From: Arachnopeziza araneosa
Lineage: Eukaryota > Ascomycota > Leotiomycetes > Helotiales > Arachnopezizaceae
Length of the DNA: 64,000 nt
NCBI GenBank assembly: GCA_003988855.1
Contig: QYAI01000003.1
Coordinates: forward strand, 612,242 to 676,241
Direction: 5' to 3'
Both the position numbers and the translations under genes were made by a program. Shown here one piece after another: positions 10,060 to 22,104 of this stretch. The notes beneath the pieces are model-generated. The model saw nothing but the letters and a program-made list of their open reading frames with translations. It was not told the DNA's origin and ran no database searches. Numbering within the stretch: the first letter of the stretch is position 1; the number at the start of each line of letters is the position of its first letter.

Positions 10060-13009
10060 TCATGATACTGATACGAAGCCACGCTTTCGTTGGCTGCTTG
10101 TTTCTGTTATGCTTCTGTCATCAACATAATCTTTCACATTCCTCTCCTCCACTTGAGCGTTGATAACCCGGAGTGCAGCAAGATTATAACCCATTTCAGC
10201 TTTCTGTCGGTTCAAAGTCTGTCGTAACTTCCCTCTGATCCGCTCCAGCATGGGCTTCATGGTTTTGCTGGCAACAATCTGACGGTAATGAGTCTTCAGC
10301 ATAAAGAATAGAATTCGGCAGGTCAGTGGTGTGTTCATTGATCTCGCAGCGAAGACCTCTAGAAAGGTGAGAAGTGGCAAAACCGAAGCAAAGGGTAGAA
10401 CCAGAAGAGCATCGTCAAGTTCAGCAGCTTGGACTTTTTGAAGCACAGCAAGGACATGCTCTTCTGCACCTATACCACCCAGTGCCAGAAAGAAAAGGTT
10501 CCGGGACGGGGGCGCAAGATTCGATTGAGAAAGCTTAGCCACTTCCCATTTTCTCACCAACTCAAGATCTGCCAGACCGATTTCTAAGGCTTCAGCTATT
10601 TTTTCTCCTGCTGTGAGGGTTGCAATCGTTTGCTTGCTGACGGTGCCTGTCTCTGTGTCCTCATCCGCTGCTTGGTCTTGTTCTAACGTTGTTGCTAGCG
10701 TGCTCTCGTATAGTTCCTCTAGTTCCTTTTCCTTTTCTTCCTCCAAGAAAATTTGTTCATCGCTTTGGTTCCAGATGCGGATGCTCTTGTCGTGACTTGC
10801 ACTCACGAGAAAATCCCCCGTTCGACTCACAGCCAAAGCCCAGATTTCGCCAAAATGCCCATTTAATCGTTGGATCTGTTCAAACTTGTCACCATCCCAG
10901 TACTTGATCACCTTGTCCTTGCTACTGCTGAAGAAGTGGTGGCCATTTCCGTCTTGATTGTGAGGAACAAATGCAACTTGGAGAATGCTATCCTGGTGAG
11001 CAAAGAAAGCTTTGTGGCAATCGCCAAAGTCTAGACCCCACAGTCGAATATTTTTATCAGCAGAGCAAGTTACGATGAGTTTGCTATCGAAAGATATATC
11101 CATGTTCAATACTGGTAATTTGTGGCCATACAAATTGAGAAAGAGTTTCAAAGAATCAACGAAGAAGACCTTGACCGTATTGTCTAGAAGCGCAACCGCT
11201 AATAGTCTCGCATCTGGAGAAAACTTCAAGCTAAGGATGTCATCAGTAACTTTTAAACTCCGAGTATGATTTAGGCGCAATTGAGATGTCGTGCGCCTGG
11301 TCCCGGGTACCTCTTCTTGAACAACCTGAAAGTCCCAAAACTTGGCCGACCTGTCTGCACTACCCGAAACAAGTGAGCGACCATCTGGGAAAACTTGCAA
11401 GGTCCATATTGCACCCTCGTGTGCTTCGATACTATCAAGCATGGTTGCAGAAACAACATCGAACAATTCAAGCTCTCCACTCTTCGTACCGACAGCGATG
11501 ATTTTGTCGCCTGGTAGGAAAGCACAACACAATGCATAGCCACATTCAAAGGTGCGGATACAACTTCCTGTCTTAATATTCCAGACTTTGAGGCCTCCGT
11601 TTGAGGTTGAAGCGAGCATCTTATCATCCGAGCTAAGAGCGAGTGCTCTTATATCGGCTCTATGACCCGGTATCTCAACCGAAACACCTCGACTATAATC
11701 CGGAGCTTTGTTGCTTTTTGCTGTTATGGAATTTTCACTTGTTGATACATTGTAGACCTCTAACTGGTTGTTCGTTGAAGCGACCAGAATTTGCATAGCC
11801 TTGGAATTTGTCCCCAACCAGTCCATTGAACTGACCTTGCCGCTCGTCCTTATAACTACATATGAAACGAAGAATTCGGCAACGTCAGCTGTGGAAAGGT
11901 CCTCGTTTGTTTCTTCCGACACAAAATCATCTACCTCGCCTGTTGTACTGTGCTTCTCTCGCCGTCTCCTACGTTTTCGAGCTAGACTTTTCCTAACCTC
12001 CTCTCCGGACCTAATTCTCCAAAGCTCAATAGCCTTTTCGGATCCATGAACTGCGAAGTAATCTTGTCGTGGATGAAAGCTAATGCTTCGGGTTGTGTCT
12101 TTTCCTTGACGAGAAAGAATACCTCGGCGTTTTAGAATTGAATTTATACTAGTTCGGTCAACTCGTCTTGAAAGTTTGATGAGATTAGGGTTATCGATAG
12201 ACCAGACAGTCAGCTCGCCATCATTTCCGGCTGTGATACAACCCGATCCATCGGGAGAAACCCCGAGAGACCAACACTCTCCGTTGGTTTGAGCCACATG
12301 AGTCTCGATGCAGTGCTGAGATTCTATATCCCAAAGCTTAATAAGAGTATCTTTACCAGTCGTTAGAAGGAAAATTTCCGATTTTTCGAAATTGGGTTGC
12401 TCAGCAGGTATGGTTTCCTCGTCCTCATAGACAGCTTCTTCTATAGTCGTCTGCAAAAATTGAAGACCTGTGATCTGGTCCTTATGTCCTCTTAACTTGA
12501 ACAAGCCCACTTCGGCTACTAGATCCCAAATAATCACATCTGTATCTTTTGAACCGCTTGCCAACCTCGTACCAGGGCCATCAAATCGTAGGATTGTAAT
12601 AGCAGATTTATGCCCGTTAAACCTCAGAATAATAGTTGAGATTTTCGAGTCCCATATCCTGATGCTTCCATCTTCGTATCCAACCGCAAAAATGTCCTTG
12701 TCGGTCTTGCTTTGAACGATGGCAGTGACTTGCGATTTACAATCAATTTCTCTCCACCTTCCGACGATTTCTCCCTGTTTAATATCCCAACATATGACCT
12801 CTTCGTTTGCCGCAACAACGGCTCGCCCTGAGCCCATGGTTTTGCGCAGGTTGGACGAGCTAGACGCCCCTTCGCACCAAATAGCATTGGCTGTACTTGA
12901 ATTTACAAGCCCGAAAGTTTTCGAATGCTCGTATTTCCTATAATTATTCAGACTAAAACGTATATTAGAGAGCGAAGAACAGATATACTCACAGGTAGGA
13001 TTTGACCAT
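10060..13009 (-). CDS. UTP12: U3 snoRNP / UtpB subunit Utp12 (Dip2)
   Basis: The product is a WD40 protein of the UtpB subcomplex of the small-subunit processome, needed for 18S rRNA maturation in the nucleolus. Exon 1 is only 17 nt (13009-12993), followed by a 55-nt intron and exon 2 (12937-10060), giving 964 residues. The spliced N-terminus is MVKSYLKYEHSKTFGLV, typical of Utp12. At least ten WD repeats follow (for example VIIWDLVAE, IRLWGLDFG, IRIWNQSDE), arranged as two propellers. The last 200 residues are the Utp12 domain (LFFLALGGIG, FFMLKTHYRQIVAS). Without the tiny first exon the start would be misplaced by 39 residues. It is divergent from ARPC2. Confidence 0.93.
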
Positions 13010-13226
13010 CTTTTAAGCTGTCACGGACGTTGTAAATAGCTGGTCCTTATCGGCGGTTTTTTTTCTCGGGCACTTGGATAACTTGAGAGGGTGCGATTAG
13101 TAAATGGAAGGTAAGATTTATGAATTCGAAGGCGTAGTGCCGTGCCCCACCTCAAGAGCTCGGAGGCATAACTCAATCGCAGAAGTATTGTCAAGTGCCT
13201 CCAAACATAACATTCCATTCCCAAAG
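13010..13226. promoter_or_regulatory. Divergent promoter UTP12 / ARPC2
   Basis: The two start codons are 217 bp apart on opposite strands, so the genes probably share a bidirectional promoter. No specific site was identified. Confidence 0.5.
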
Positions 13227-14442
13227 ATGCTACTTCTAGACTATCAGAACGTCCTGATTCAATCCGTTCTCACGGAGCGTTTCTCTGGGTTTGTGTGCCT
13301 CTACCATGACTATGGATTCTGGACTAATCCTGCCGCTCCAGTGCACCACCCGTCAACATTGATCAGACCGTCTCGGATTTTGATGGTGTCACATTCCATA
13401 TTTCAACTCCAGAATCAAAGAACAAAATTCTTGTCTCTATTCAGCTTCGCTGCTTTGATGAGCTGCTTAGATATGGCGCACAGCAAGTCCTTGAACGAGA
13501 ATACGGCCATTACGTTGTTGCACCAGAGAGCGGCTATAACTTTTCTGTGCAGGTAGATCTAGATGGCCTCCCGAGTGAAAAAGGTACGCTCTTTTATAGT
13601 CAGCCGTACCTCGCCAACTGACATCTGTGTGTTATTAGAAGCTCGAGATGACCTTATTCGAAGGGTATCTCTTCTGAAGCGGAATGCTATGGCCGCTCCT
13701 TTCGAACTAGCCTTCGACGATTATCATAAATTAGCTGAAGAGGCTTCTAAGTTCACATCTGAAGAAGCTCCTCAGGGCGTTCGAGAAGGAGGCGATGTTA
13801 TGGCAATCCATTATCGTGACGAGGAAGCAATTTACATCAAAGCTAGCCACGACAGAGTTACTGTCATGTTCAGTACTATATTCCGGGAAGAAACAGATCG
13901 AGTGTTTGGAAAAGTTTTCATTCAGGAGTTTGTTGACGCAAGGCGGAGAGCTATACAAAATGCCCCACAAGTGTTGTTCAGAACAGACCCTCCGCTAGAA
14001 TTGAAAGGTGTTCCAGGTGTAAAGGATTCAGGTAACGGCGAAATTGGCTATGTTACCTTCGGTATGGTTTACCGTTCAGAAATGGATCTCAACTAACAAT
14101 TTCAGTCCTCTTTCCAAGACATTTGACCCATCAACGCAGAGACGAGGTAATCTCTCATATCCAGACCTTTCGTGACTACTTCCATTATCACATTAAGGCT
14201 TCCAAGGCAAGAACAAAAAACAAACATGATAACTGCAAAGGAAAATCTGACTTTAGCTAGGCCTACATTCATTCGAGAATGCGTAGGCGCACAGCTGACT
14301 TTCTTCAAGGTATCATTATGACAGCTATGTATTTGAGAGTGAAAACTGATACTTGGTAGTCCTTCGACGAGCTCGCCCGGAGAATGAAGAAAAAGAGAGA
14401 AAGACAGCTAGTGGACGAACTTTCAAAGTTCAGGGAAGCTAA
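13227..14442 (+). CDS. ARPC2: Arp2/3 complex subunit 2 (p34-Arc)
   Basis: This is the p34 subunit that anchors the Arp2/3 complex on mother actin filaments in endocytic patches. Exons are 13227-13288, 13342-13583, 13639-14061, 14106-14206, 14261-14309 and 14360-14442, giving 319 residues, the usual size. Landmarks in order: MLLLDYQNVLIQSVLTERF, DFDGVTFHIS, LDGLPSEKEARDDLIRRVSL, FREETDRVFGKVF, GYVTFVLFPRHLT, YFHYHIKASKAYIHSRMR and RARPENEEKERKTASGRTF. The fourth intron (14207-14260) begins with GC, not GT (CCAAG|GCAAGA), and ends CTAG; only this boundary gives the conserved KASKAYIHS join. All other introns are GT-AG. Confidence 0.95.
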
Positions 14443-15098
14443 GAAGCATCAAACTCAGCACAGAAGCATTATGCATGCCAGATTGCGCAAGATCTTCTTC
14501 AATGATAGACATTCAACCTATAGTCTCTGCTTATAGCCTTCTTACAGGACGCAATAACTCATTGATTCGTCATCGTATTCTTGATAAGTGCAGTGGACTT
14601 CTGGAACCCCCTCTATCTTCCCCAGTCGGATAGTTAATAGATGCGGTGATATTAGTTTAAATATTAGTTGTGTACGGATTGACAAATACATCAATGGTAG
14701 AAAGAATGAGCAATATCTTTTAGAATCCAAAATTCTAGCCGAAAGAGCACTACTTCAAAGACTTCAAACTCAAGCCCAACCACTTTAAGTCTCATAGACA
14801 TCACCTTCAAAACATAAAATAGTATTTACTTTTAGATTGCACGCAAGTCAAAATCGAATTGCCATCCTATCTGTTAATGAGAATAGAAACGAATTCAACA
14901 AAGATAGAAAGCTAACATCTATTGAAACTTCTCAAGACGGGGTAAGACTCAATTTCCTTGCAATATATGATGAGGCTGAGAATTACTAATCGCGGACTTT
15001 GCCGGTAGCCTCAAATAGCCGAATTTGATGATTCGAAATTGCCGCGACATCTAAAAACAACCTTTCACGCTTCCGTTGCCTTCCTTCTCCACGACAGA
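14443..15098. promoter_or_regulatory. Intergenic region upstream of SF3B1
   Basis: AT-rich, with only short frames that resemble nothing known. It probably holds the ARPC2 3' end and the SF3B1 promoter and leader. Confidence 0.4.
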
Positions 15099-18000
15099 AT
15101 GTCTGACGCCGACTTTGAAACGATCAGAAAGCTACAGGCTGAGCGAAACGCCGCCTCTGCTGGTAAGAAGGGATCAAAGACATTTGATCCGTCTAATCAG
15201 CGAACTGATGTCTCGACCAAGGCCTCCCTTACCGAAAGCTTCGATACTACATTGTACGATCGCGATGGAGGCGATAAATTCGCAGGCTACAACACTTCTA
15301 TCGCTATAGCAGACGGAGATGACGACGATGATGCTGAGGCAGATAGCAGCCGGCGGCTGGTTGGACAGTACACAGCATCAAGGGAGCAGATGAATGAGTT
15401 CGCGCATGGCAACGGAGTTGAAGAAGAAGACATCCTTCTGGGACGAGAAAAGAGTGCTAGAATTGCTGATCGAGAGACCGATTATCAAAAACGTCGTTTG
15501 AACCGCGTTCTAACTCCAACCAGGGTCGACCCTTTTGCCGCAAATAGACAAGCTGGTGCGGCCGAGGATGGCGAAAACTACCGTGAAATTATGGCGAGAA
15601 GAGAGTTAGAAAGGGAAGAGGATAGAGTGAGGAAGGCTATTGAGGAAAAGTCTGCAAATGGCGAAGTACTTCACCACCAGGCTACACTTAAGGATGGTAG
15701 TGGATCGCCGAGTGACAAGGAGAACAATGAGGCTGGCTCCACGGAAATTGTCTCCTCGGGGCGTAAGAGAAAGCAAAGATGGGACGTAGGATCTGATTCC
15801 ATGGATACCACTCCACAATCTGCAGAATCCAAGACCAAGCGATCACGATGGGATCAAACACCTGCTCTTGGAGGGCCAGCTGTTGACGAGACACCGCGAC
15901 GACGTTCTAGATGGGATCAAGCTCCTGCTGCAACACCCATTGGAAATCAGGGTCTTATTACACCTATGCATCCATCTCAGCTTGGTGGCCCTGTAATGCC
16001 GACAACTTTTGGAACAGATATATCTATGCGGAACGTCCCATTGTCAGATGAGGAGCTTGATATGATGCTGCCATCTGAGGGCTACAAAATTCTTGATCCC
16101 CCACCAGGATACGCGCCTATTCGAACTGCAGCCCAGAAGATTATGGCCACCCCAACTCCTGCCAGTGGCTACGGTGGCTTCATGATGCAAGACCCAGAAA
16201 GCGGGAGAGTATCAGGCAAGCAACTTCCAAGTGAAATCCCGGGAGTTGGCGACCTTCAATTTTTCAAGGCTGAAGATATGGCGTATTTTGGGAAGCTTAC
16301 TGATGGCAGCGACGAGAACACAATGAGTGTTGAGGAGTTGAAAGAACGCAAAATAATGAGATTACTCCTGAAAGTTAAGAATGGCACACCGCCGATGAGG
16401 AAAACAGCCCTCCGTCAACTTACAGATAATGCACGGCAGTTTGGAGCAGGCCCTCTTTTCAATCAAATTCTTCCCCTGTTGATGGAAAAAAGCCTCGAAG
16501 ACCAAGAACGACACTTACTTGTGAAAGTTATTGATCGGGTACTCTACAAGCTAGATGAACTTGTCAGACCTTACGTGCACAAGATTCTGGTTGTCATTGA
16601 ACCCTTATTGATTGATCAAGACTATTATGCGCGCGTTGAGGGCCGAGAGATCATCTCTAATCTCAGCAAAGCCGCTGGTCTTGCCCATATGATTAGTACC
16701 ATGCGACCCGATATAGACCACGTCGACGAATATGTTCGCAATACAACTGCGCGAGCATTTGCTGTTGTGGCTTCTGCTCTAGGAATCCCTGCACTTTTAC
16801 CGTTCTTGCGAGCCGTATGTCGCAGTAAAAAATCATGGGAAGCACGACATACCGGAGTCAAAATTGTCCAACAAATCCCAATCTTGATGGGCTGTGCAGT
16901 TCTGCCACATCTCAAAGGACTTGTTGACTGTATTGGTGGTAACTTGAGTGATGATCAAACCAAAGTCCGAACAGTTACTAGTTTGGCCATTGCCGCACTT
17001 GCAGAGGCAGCAAATCCGTATGGTATTGAAAGCTTTGATGATATTCTGAATCCACTTTGGACTGGCGCTAGAAAACAACGAGGGAAAGGCCTTGCTGGTT
17101 TCTTGAAGGCTGTTGGTTATATTATCCCTTTAATGGATGAGGAATATGCAAATTACTATACGAGCCAAATTATGGAGATTCTCCTGAGAGAATTTTCCTC
17201 CCCAGATGAGGAGATGAAAAAGGTAGTCCTTAAAGTAGTCTCACAATGTGCCGGCACAGATGGTGTTACGGCAGGCTATTTGAAAGAGCATGTTTTGGAC
17301 GAATTCTTCAAGAGCTTTTGGGTCCGACGTATGGCTCTAGACAAACGCAACTACAGACAGGTTGTGGAGACTACGGTGGATCTGGGTCAAAAGGTTGGCG
17401 TGGGAGAGATCGTTGAACGTATCGTGAACAACTTGAAGGATGAAAGTGAAGCGTATCGGAAGATGACGGTGGAGACGGTGGAGAAAGTTATTGCCAGCTT
17501 GGGCGCCGCTGATATCGGAGAGCGCCTCGAGGAACGATTAATTGACGGTATACTTCACTCTTTCCAAGAGCAGAGTGTGGAAGACATCGTGATGCTGAAT
17601 GGTTTTGGCACCGTGGTAAATGCTCTCGGGACTCGCTGCAAACCGTACCTACCTCAGATTGTTAGTACCATCCTGTGGCGACTTAATAACAAATCTGCCA
17701 CCGTCCGACAACAGGCGGCCGACCTTATTTCCCGTATAGCTATGGTCATGAAGCAGTGCGGAGAAGATGCGCTGATGGGAAAGCTTGGCATTGTGCTTTA
17801 CGAATACTTGGGTGAAGAGTATCCCGAAGTCTTAGGATCTATTCTCGGCGCTTTGCGATCTATTGTCACTGTCGTCGGGATCAGTCAGATGCAACCACCT
17901 ATCAAGGATCTGCTGCCTCGTCTAACACCAATTCTCAGAAACCGACATGAGAAGGTGCAAGAGAACACCATTGACCTAGTAGGACGTATTGCCGATCGTG

Positions 18001-18770
18001 GACCTGAAAGTGTCAATGCGAGAGAATGGATGAGAATTTGCTTCGAACTTCTCGACATGCTCAAAGCTCATAAGAAAGGTATCCGCAGAGCAGCCAATAA
18101 CACCTTTGGTTTCATCGCTAAAGCCATTGGACCACAAGATGTATTAGCCACTCTTCTCAATAATCTTCGCGTCCAAGAACGTCAATCTCGGGTTTGCACT
18201 GCCGTCGCAATTGGTATTGTTGCTGAAACTTGCGCTCCTTTTACCGTACTTCCTGCGCTTATGAATGAATACCGAGTACCAGAGCTCAATGTCCAAAACG
18301 GCGTTCTGAAATCTCTCTCTTTTCTGTTCGAGTACATTGGCGAAATGGCAAAGGACTATGTCTACGCCGTGACGCCACTGCTTGAGGATGCACTCATTGA
18401 TAGAGACCAGGTTCATCGACAAACGGCGGCGTCTGTGGTCAAGCATGTCGCTCTTGGTGTCGTTGGCCTCGGCTGTGAAGATGCAATGCTTCATCTTCTG
18501 AACTTGCTCTGGCCGAACTTATTCGAGACCAGCCCTCATGTTATTGATCGTATTATTGAAGCCATCATTGGAATCAATATGGCCATTGGACCAGGATTAA
18601 CAATGAACTATGTATGGGCTGGGCTCTTCCATCCAGCAAGGAAGGTGAGGGTACCTTACTTCCGCATTTACAATGAAGTATATGTTCTTCAGAGCGACGC
18701 TATGGTCCCATATTATCCCAATCTGGATGATGAAAGACTGGATAGACCCGAACTAGCAATTGTCATTTAG
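15099..18770 (+). CDS. HSH155: U2 snRNP component SF3B1 (Hsh155/Prp10)
   Basis: This is the HEAT-repeat scaffold of SF3b, which clamps the branch-point/U2 duplex in the spliceosome. A single uninterrupted exon encodes 1223 residues. The start chosen is MSDADFETIRKLQ, which matches the family; an extra 20 codons upstream are open but lack an ATG. The N-terminal region has the U2AF-binding type RWDxTP motifs (SRWDQTPALGG, SRWDQAPAATP). LSDEELDMMLPSEGYKIL follows. The HEAT superhelix starts near residue 420 and contains almost invariant blocks such as RNTTARAFAVVASALGIP and NRHEKVQENTIDLVGRIADR. The tail is FHPARKVRVPYFRIYNEVY. It works in the same step as the U2AF gene at 35.6 kb. Confidence 0.97.
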   Translation: MSDADFETIRKLQAERNAASAGKKGSKTFDPSNQRTDVSTKASLTESFDTTLYDRDGGDKFAGYNTSIAIADGDDDDDAEADSSRRLVGQYTASREQMNEFAHGNGVEEEDILLGREKSARIADRETDYQKRRLNRVLTPTRVDPFAANRQAGAAEDGENYREIMARRELEREEDRVRKAIEEKSANGEVLHHQATLKDGSGSPSDKENNEAGSTEIVSSGRKRKQRWDVGSDSMDTTPQSAESKTKRSRWDQTPALGGPAVDETPRRRSRWDQAPAATPIGNQGLITPMHPSQLGGPVMPTTFGTDISMRNVPLSDEELDMMLPSEGYKILDPPPGYAPIRTAAQKIMATPTPASGYGGFMMQDPESGRVSGKQLPSEIPGVGDLQFFKAEDMAYFGKLTDGSDENTMSVEELKERKIMRLLLKVKNGTPPMRKTALRQLTDNARQFGAGPLFNQILPLLMEKSLEDQERHLLVKVIDRVLYKLDELVRPYVHKILVVIEPLLIDQDYYARVEGREIISNLSKAAGLAHMISTMRPDIDHVDEYVRNTTARAFAVVASALGIPALLPFLRAVCRSKKSWEARHTGVKIVQQIPILMGCAVLPHLKGLVDCIGGNLSDDQTKVRTVTSLAIAALAEAANPYGIESFDDILNPLWTGARKQRGKGLAGFLKAVGYIIPLMDEEYANYYTSQIMEILLREFSSPDEEMKKVVLKVVSQCAGTDGVTAGYLKEHVLDEFFKSFWVRRMALDKRNYRQVVETTVDLGQKVGVGEIVERIVNNLKDESEAYRKMTVETVEKVIASLGAADIGERLEERLIDGILHSFQEQSVEDIVMLNGFGTVVNALGTRCKPYLPQIVSTILWRLNNKSATVRQQAADLISRIAMVMKQCGEDALMGKLGIVLYEYLGEEYPEVLGSILGALRSIVTVVGISQMQPPIKDLLPRLTPILRNRHEKVQENTIDLVGRIADRGPESVNAREWMRICFELLDMLKAHKKGIRRAANNTFGFIAKAIGPQDVLATLLNNLRVQERQSRVCTAVAIGIVAETCAPFTVLPALMNEYRVPELNVQNGVLKSLSFLFEYIGEMAKDYVYAVTPLLEDALIDRDQVHRQTAASVVKHVALGVVGLGCEDAMLHLLNLLWPNLFETSPHVIDRIIEAIIGINMAIGPGLTMNYVWAGLFHPARKVRVPYFRIYNEVYVLQSDAMVPYYPNLDDERLDRPELAIVI

Positions 18771-20863
18771 AGTGTAATGGAATGATTGGGTGACAGTGGG
18801 TGTTGGTCAATGTATAGTACAGGAGTTAATGCACACAATTGAAGCCGCAATATTCATCCAATCTTAGAAAAGTACAAGACATCTCCTAAGGTGAGTTCCG
18901 GGTGAGTGATGACTACCATTGCCGCTCATTGTCGCTCCCTCTAGATGTTCTACACCTGCGTTGTGAATGCTAGTGTCGTTACGATTGGATATAGCTACCC
19001 CTCATTTCTAGTGTCTGGACGGTTGGTGAAACATCTGCATTCGGCGTTGTTATTCCTATCATCTCACTCACATTCCCCACCAGCCTAATCAATGCCTCGG
19101 TCTCTTTCTCTCGAAGGACAAGTCGGCGAGGTTGGTAGGGCGGAAAGTTTCCATGCTGTGCATTTCCCCGCCAGAAGCGCCGGGAAAAGATACCGAGCCG
19201 TGTTGTCCTCCAGACACACATACTGCATCTGGCGGTATCACTTCTCACAATTGGGAGGGTGGGTTGGGTTGCACGGAGATGCTGAAAGGGACTCGAGCTG
19301 CAGATGGTGCTCGGTACTCATCGGCACCTTACACTGGCGGCGTTTTGGGCATTCTGCACTGATCGCCCCTTTCGGGCATTCTGCATTCCGGGGAGATGGA
19401 GCCGTGGAATTACGAGAGGCACAACATGATTTGTGCCTCCCTTGGCAGGTAGATGAATGGAGGCTGACTCATGATCTTGATGCCTGGTCGAAGCCTCATA
19501 TCTGAGGCGCTAAGACTATTTAACAACACACCCCCCTTGCCACCCGTTTCGTCCCGCCCCTGGTGTCTTTCCCTCTGGGGCAGCAGCCACGCACGTCAGT
19601 CTTACGCAAAACTCCATCCACCGACTGGCCTTTACCATCATCGAAAAGGTACAAGGACACCACAACAATTCAGGGACTTGGACCCCGAAAATGCTCAGCG
19701 ACAGCTGCGAGCTACCTACTTGCTGTATCGCATTCATCTTGCCACTATCACCCCGTCATCATCAGCCAATCGCACGACGGCAGCCACCTCAGGCCGCCGC
19801 CTCATTAATTACTTGTCGACGCCCGATGATGCTCTCTGACGTCCCCTACCTGAACCCCCCGGATTCATCCTAGACATCTCAAATGAGAAGAATCGATGGT
19901 CCAACGAGACGACCCAACAAGCCCAATGCGGCATGCCCTGTCGTTTCAAGTTGCGACAACCATCGTCATTAATACTACCCGTCGTCTCAGCCATCAATAC
20001 TTCGGCCCCATTCTTGAGAGATCGCCAATCTACGGAGCTAGTCCTTTTTGGGTGAAGATCGACAAAGAGTTTACACGCCCCAAGAGAAGGCTTGAAGCCT
20101 TGCATTATTCTACTTCCGGAGGGTGAAGGTGAGATTGCGAGTAATACGAAGGTAACGATAGATGTGTAACCGTCAAGCCCGGAACGTCCATAGAGGAATC
20201 ATGGTCTGTTTGAGAAGGGTTGTTTTCAAGTCTTATCAGAGAGGGCAGACCCTACGGCCCAAGGCCCTAATCATAGTTCAAATAGAAAACATCAACGAGA
20301 AGGACAATAAGCCAGATAGCCAGAATGACAACAGAGCGGTAGATTTGCGAACATTCTTGTTATTAGTCTAGTCGCCGTGACTGTGCAATAGCCAGTACTT
20401 TAAGCTATGGGTATATAACGAGGGTAATAAACAAACAGCCAACTACTAGTACATCCATCATGAGTCCCTCGTCCATTCTCTCAGCAACACAGGGGTGCCG
20501 GATTTGTTCCCCAAAACGCCTTTTACAAAACCCACAACTCATCATCATGAGCATCCCTATTCCCACAATTGCCTCTTTCCCTTCCTTCCCGGAGGCCGTA
20601 TCGTAATGAATGTATTAGAAGGATATGTATTTTTGAAATATAAAAACACGGAGTAGTTGATGCAAGGATATTTGCAATGCAACTACCCACCCCCTCAAGT
20701 ATCAACCTCGCAGAAGGGATATCGCAAAATCGAGAAAATGCATGGCCAAAACGTGTGCCGATTTTTGGACCGCCTTTTTGGTGCGTACAAGTCTAAATCA
20801 TCGTGGAGCGAACTAATATATGAACAACTGGTGAAAGAGGAACCCTTGACGTAGTGTACAGTT
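18771..20863. other. Convergent intergenic region SF3B1 / flbC
   Basis: This 2.1 kb shows no supported gene. Open frames of up to about 140 codons exist at 19.1-19.8 kb in GC-rich DNA, but they overlap in several frames and show no known domain. A 12-bp direct repeat GGGCATTCTGCA occurs twice about 33 bp apart near 19347-19390. The 3' part is probably the flbC trailer. Confidence 0.45.
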
Positions 20864-22104
20864 CTAGTTGTCGGATTGGTGGTCCTCTGATCCCGCCTCT
20901 GAGCGTGCCTCACCCTTGTGCACTTTTCGATGTCTCCGAAGATTCGAGACAACAGAGAAGTGTCTTCCGCAGCCTTCAACCTCGCAGGAAAATGCTAGTG
21001 ATTATTAGAAAGCAATTCAGGTGCACGTGTACTCAGAGACTTACGCTTCTCGCCAGTATGGCTATACATATGTGTTTGCAGCGAACTTGGGCGTGTGAAT
21101 CGTTTATCACAGACCTTGCACTTATGCTTCTTCTGTGTGCTCGAAGAAACTTTGGAGGAAAATTGACCCATCATTGACTGCGGGGCTGGAGGCAGGCTTC
21201 CAGCGAGGAGATTTGATGGCCGGGGTAATGTTCTTGAAGAAACAGAATCCATGTCTGAGCCGGCATTTGAATACTCGCTCACGGAAGAGTCAACTGAGCC
21301 GCCAAAGTATGATGGATATGTGCCTGATGAAGAGATTGATGAGCTTTGGGAGTGGGTCGATGGGAAGCCATAAGAATCGCCTGATCCTCGTCCTACCCGT
21401 GCTTGGGGACCATAGATGTTGCGTGGCGTCGTGTTCTGGCTCATTGCAATCATGCCTCGACTTGCGTCAATGGCGTCACCAAAACTTCGTGTTTCGGTCT
21501 GGAGACCTCTACCATGAAAATCAATCACGGGATTTTGACGTTGGAGTCGCTGGGCGTCATCCGAAGGATCAAAAGAGTTTGAGGGTACTGATGGGTGTGA
21601 TAATCGCCGGGACTGGTCTTGCTGTTGGATCGCATACGTCGAGCGAACTGGTGCGGGAGCATATCCCATAGAATCGTAAGGTGTTGGTGATGGCGCATAG
21701 TTGTTGTGAAGAGGTGAAGGAGCGTTTGCGTAGGTGGGTTCGTTCCCGTACCCGGCGGAAACAGATGAACGGTTCGGACTCATCAAATCTTGCGGCATTG
21801 TGAGCAAATCCTGTGAGCCATATTCACCAGGCAAGAGAGGGCTACCTGCTGATGCTGCGCTGATTGGCACGCTAGCGTACGACCCCAACGACACATTGCT
21901 GCTCAAACGAGGTGCCTGTTGTTTTGGGAGGCTGTTGAGCCCCAAGTTGGATTGAATGCTGTGAGCGGAAGTATAGAGGGTGTGGTTGGGAGCTGGGGCG
22001 GAGGTTGAGCTCCATGGATTTGTGAACTGAGGTCCGTTGGAGTAGGGCATGTGTTCAAAATTCATGCCGCCGAAGCGCTGTTGATTGTCGATGGCCATGG
22101 TCAT
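20864..22104 (-). CDS. flbC: C2H2 zinc-finger transcription factor, FlbC-like
   Basis: Exons 22104-21045 and 20994-20864 (50-nt intron) give 396 residues. The first 320 residues are low-complexity, rich in Ser, Pro, Asn and Tyr. Two adjacent C2H2 fingers close the protein: CKVC at 329-332 with His at 345 and 349, then the linker TGEKPF, which is created by the splice, and a second finger with Cys 357 and 362 and His 375 and 379 (VVSNLRRHRKVH). FlbC of Aspergillus has this finger pair at its C-terminus and activates conidiation genes such as brlA. Similarity outside the fingers is not evident, so another C2H2 family with the same fingers cannot be excluded. A 5-kb gene-poor region lies upstream. 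Confidence 0.8.

Noticed and set aside
19092..19839. Overlapping plus-strand frames of 122 and 137 codons.
   Set aside because: Multiple frames are open together, no domain, no splice pattern; composition-driven.
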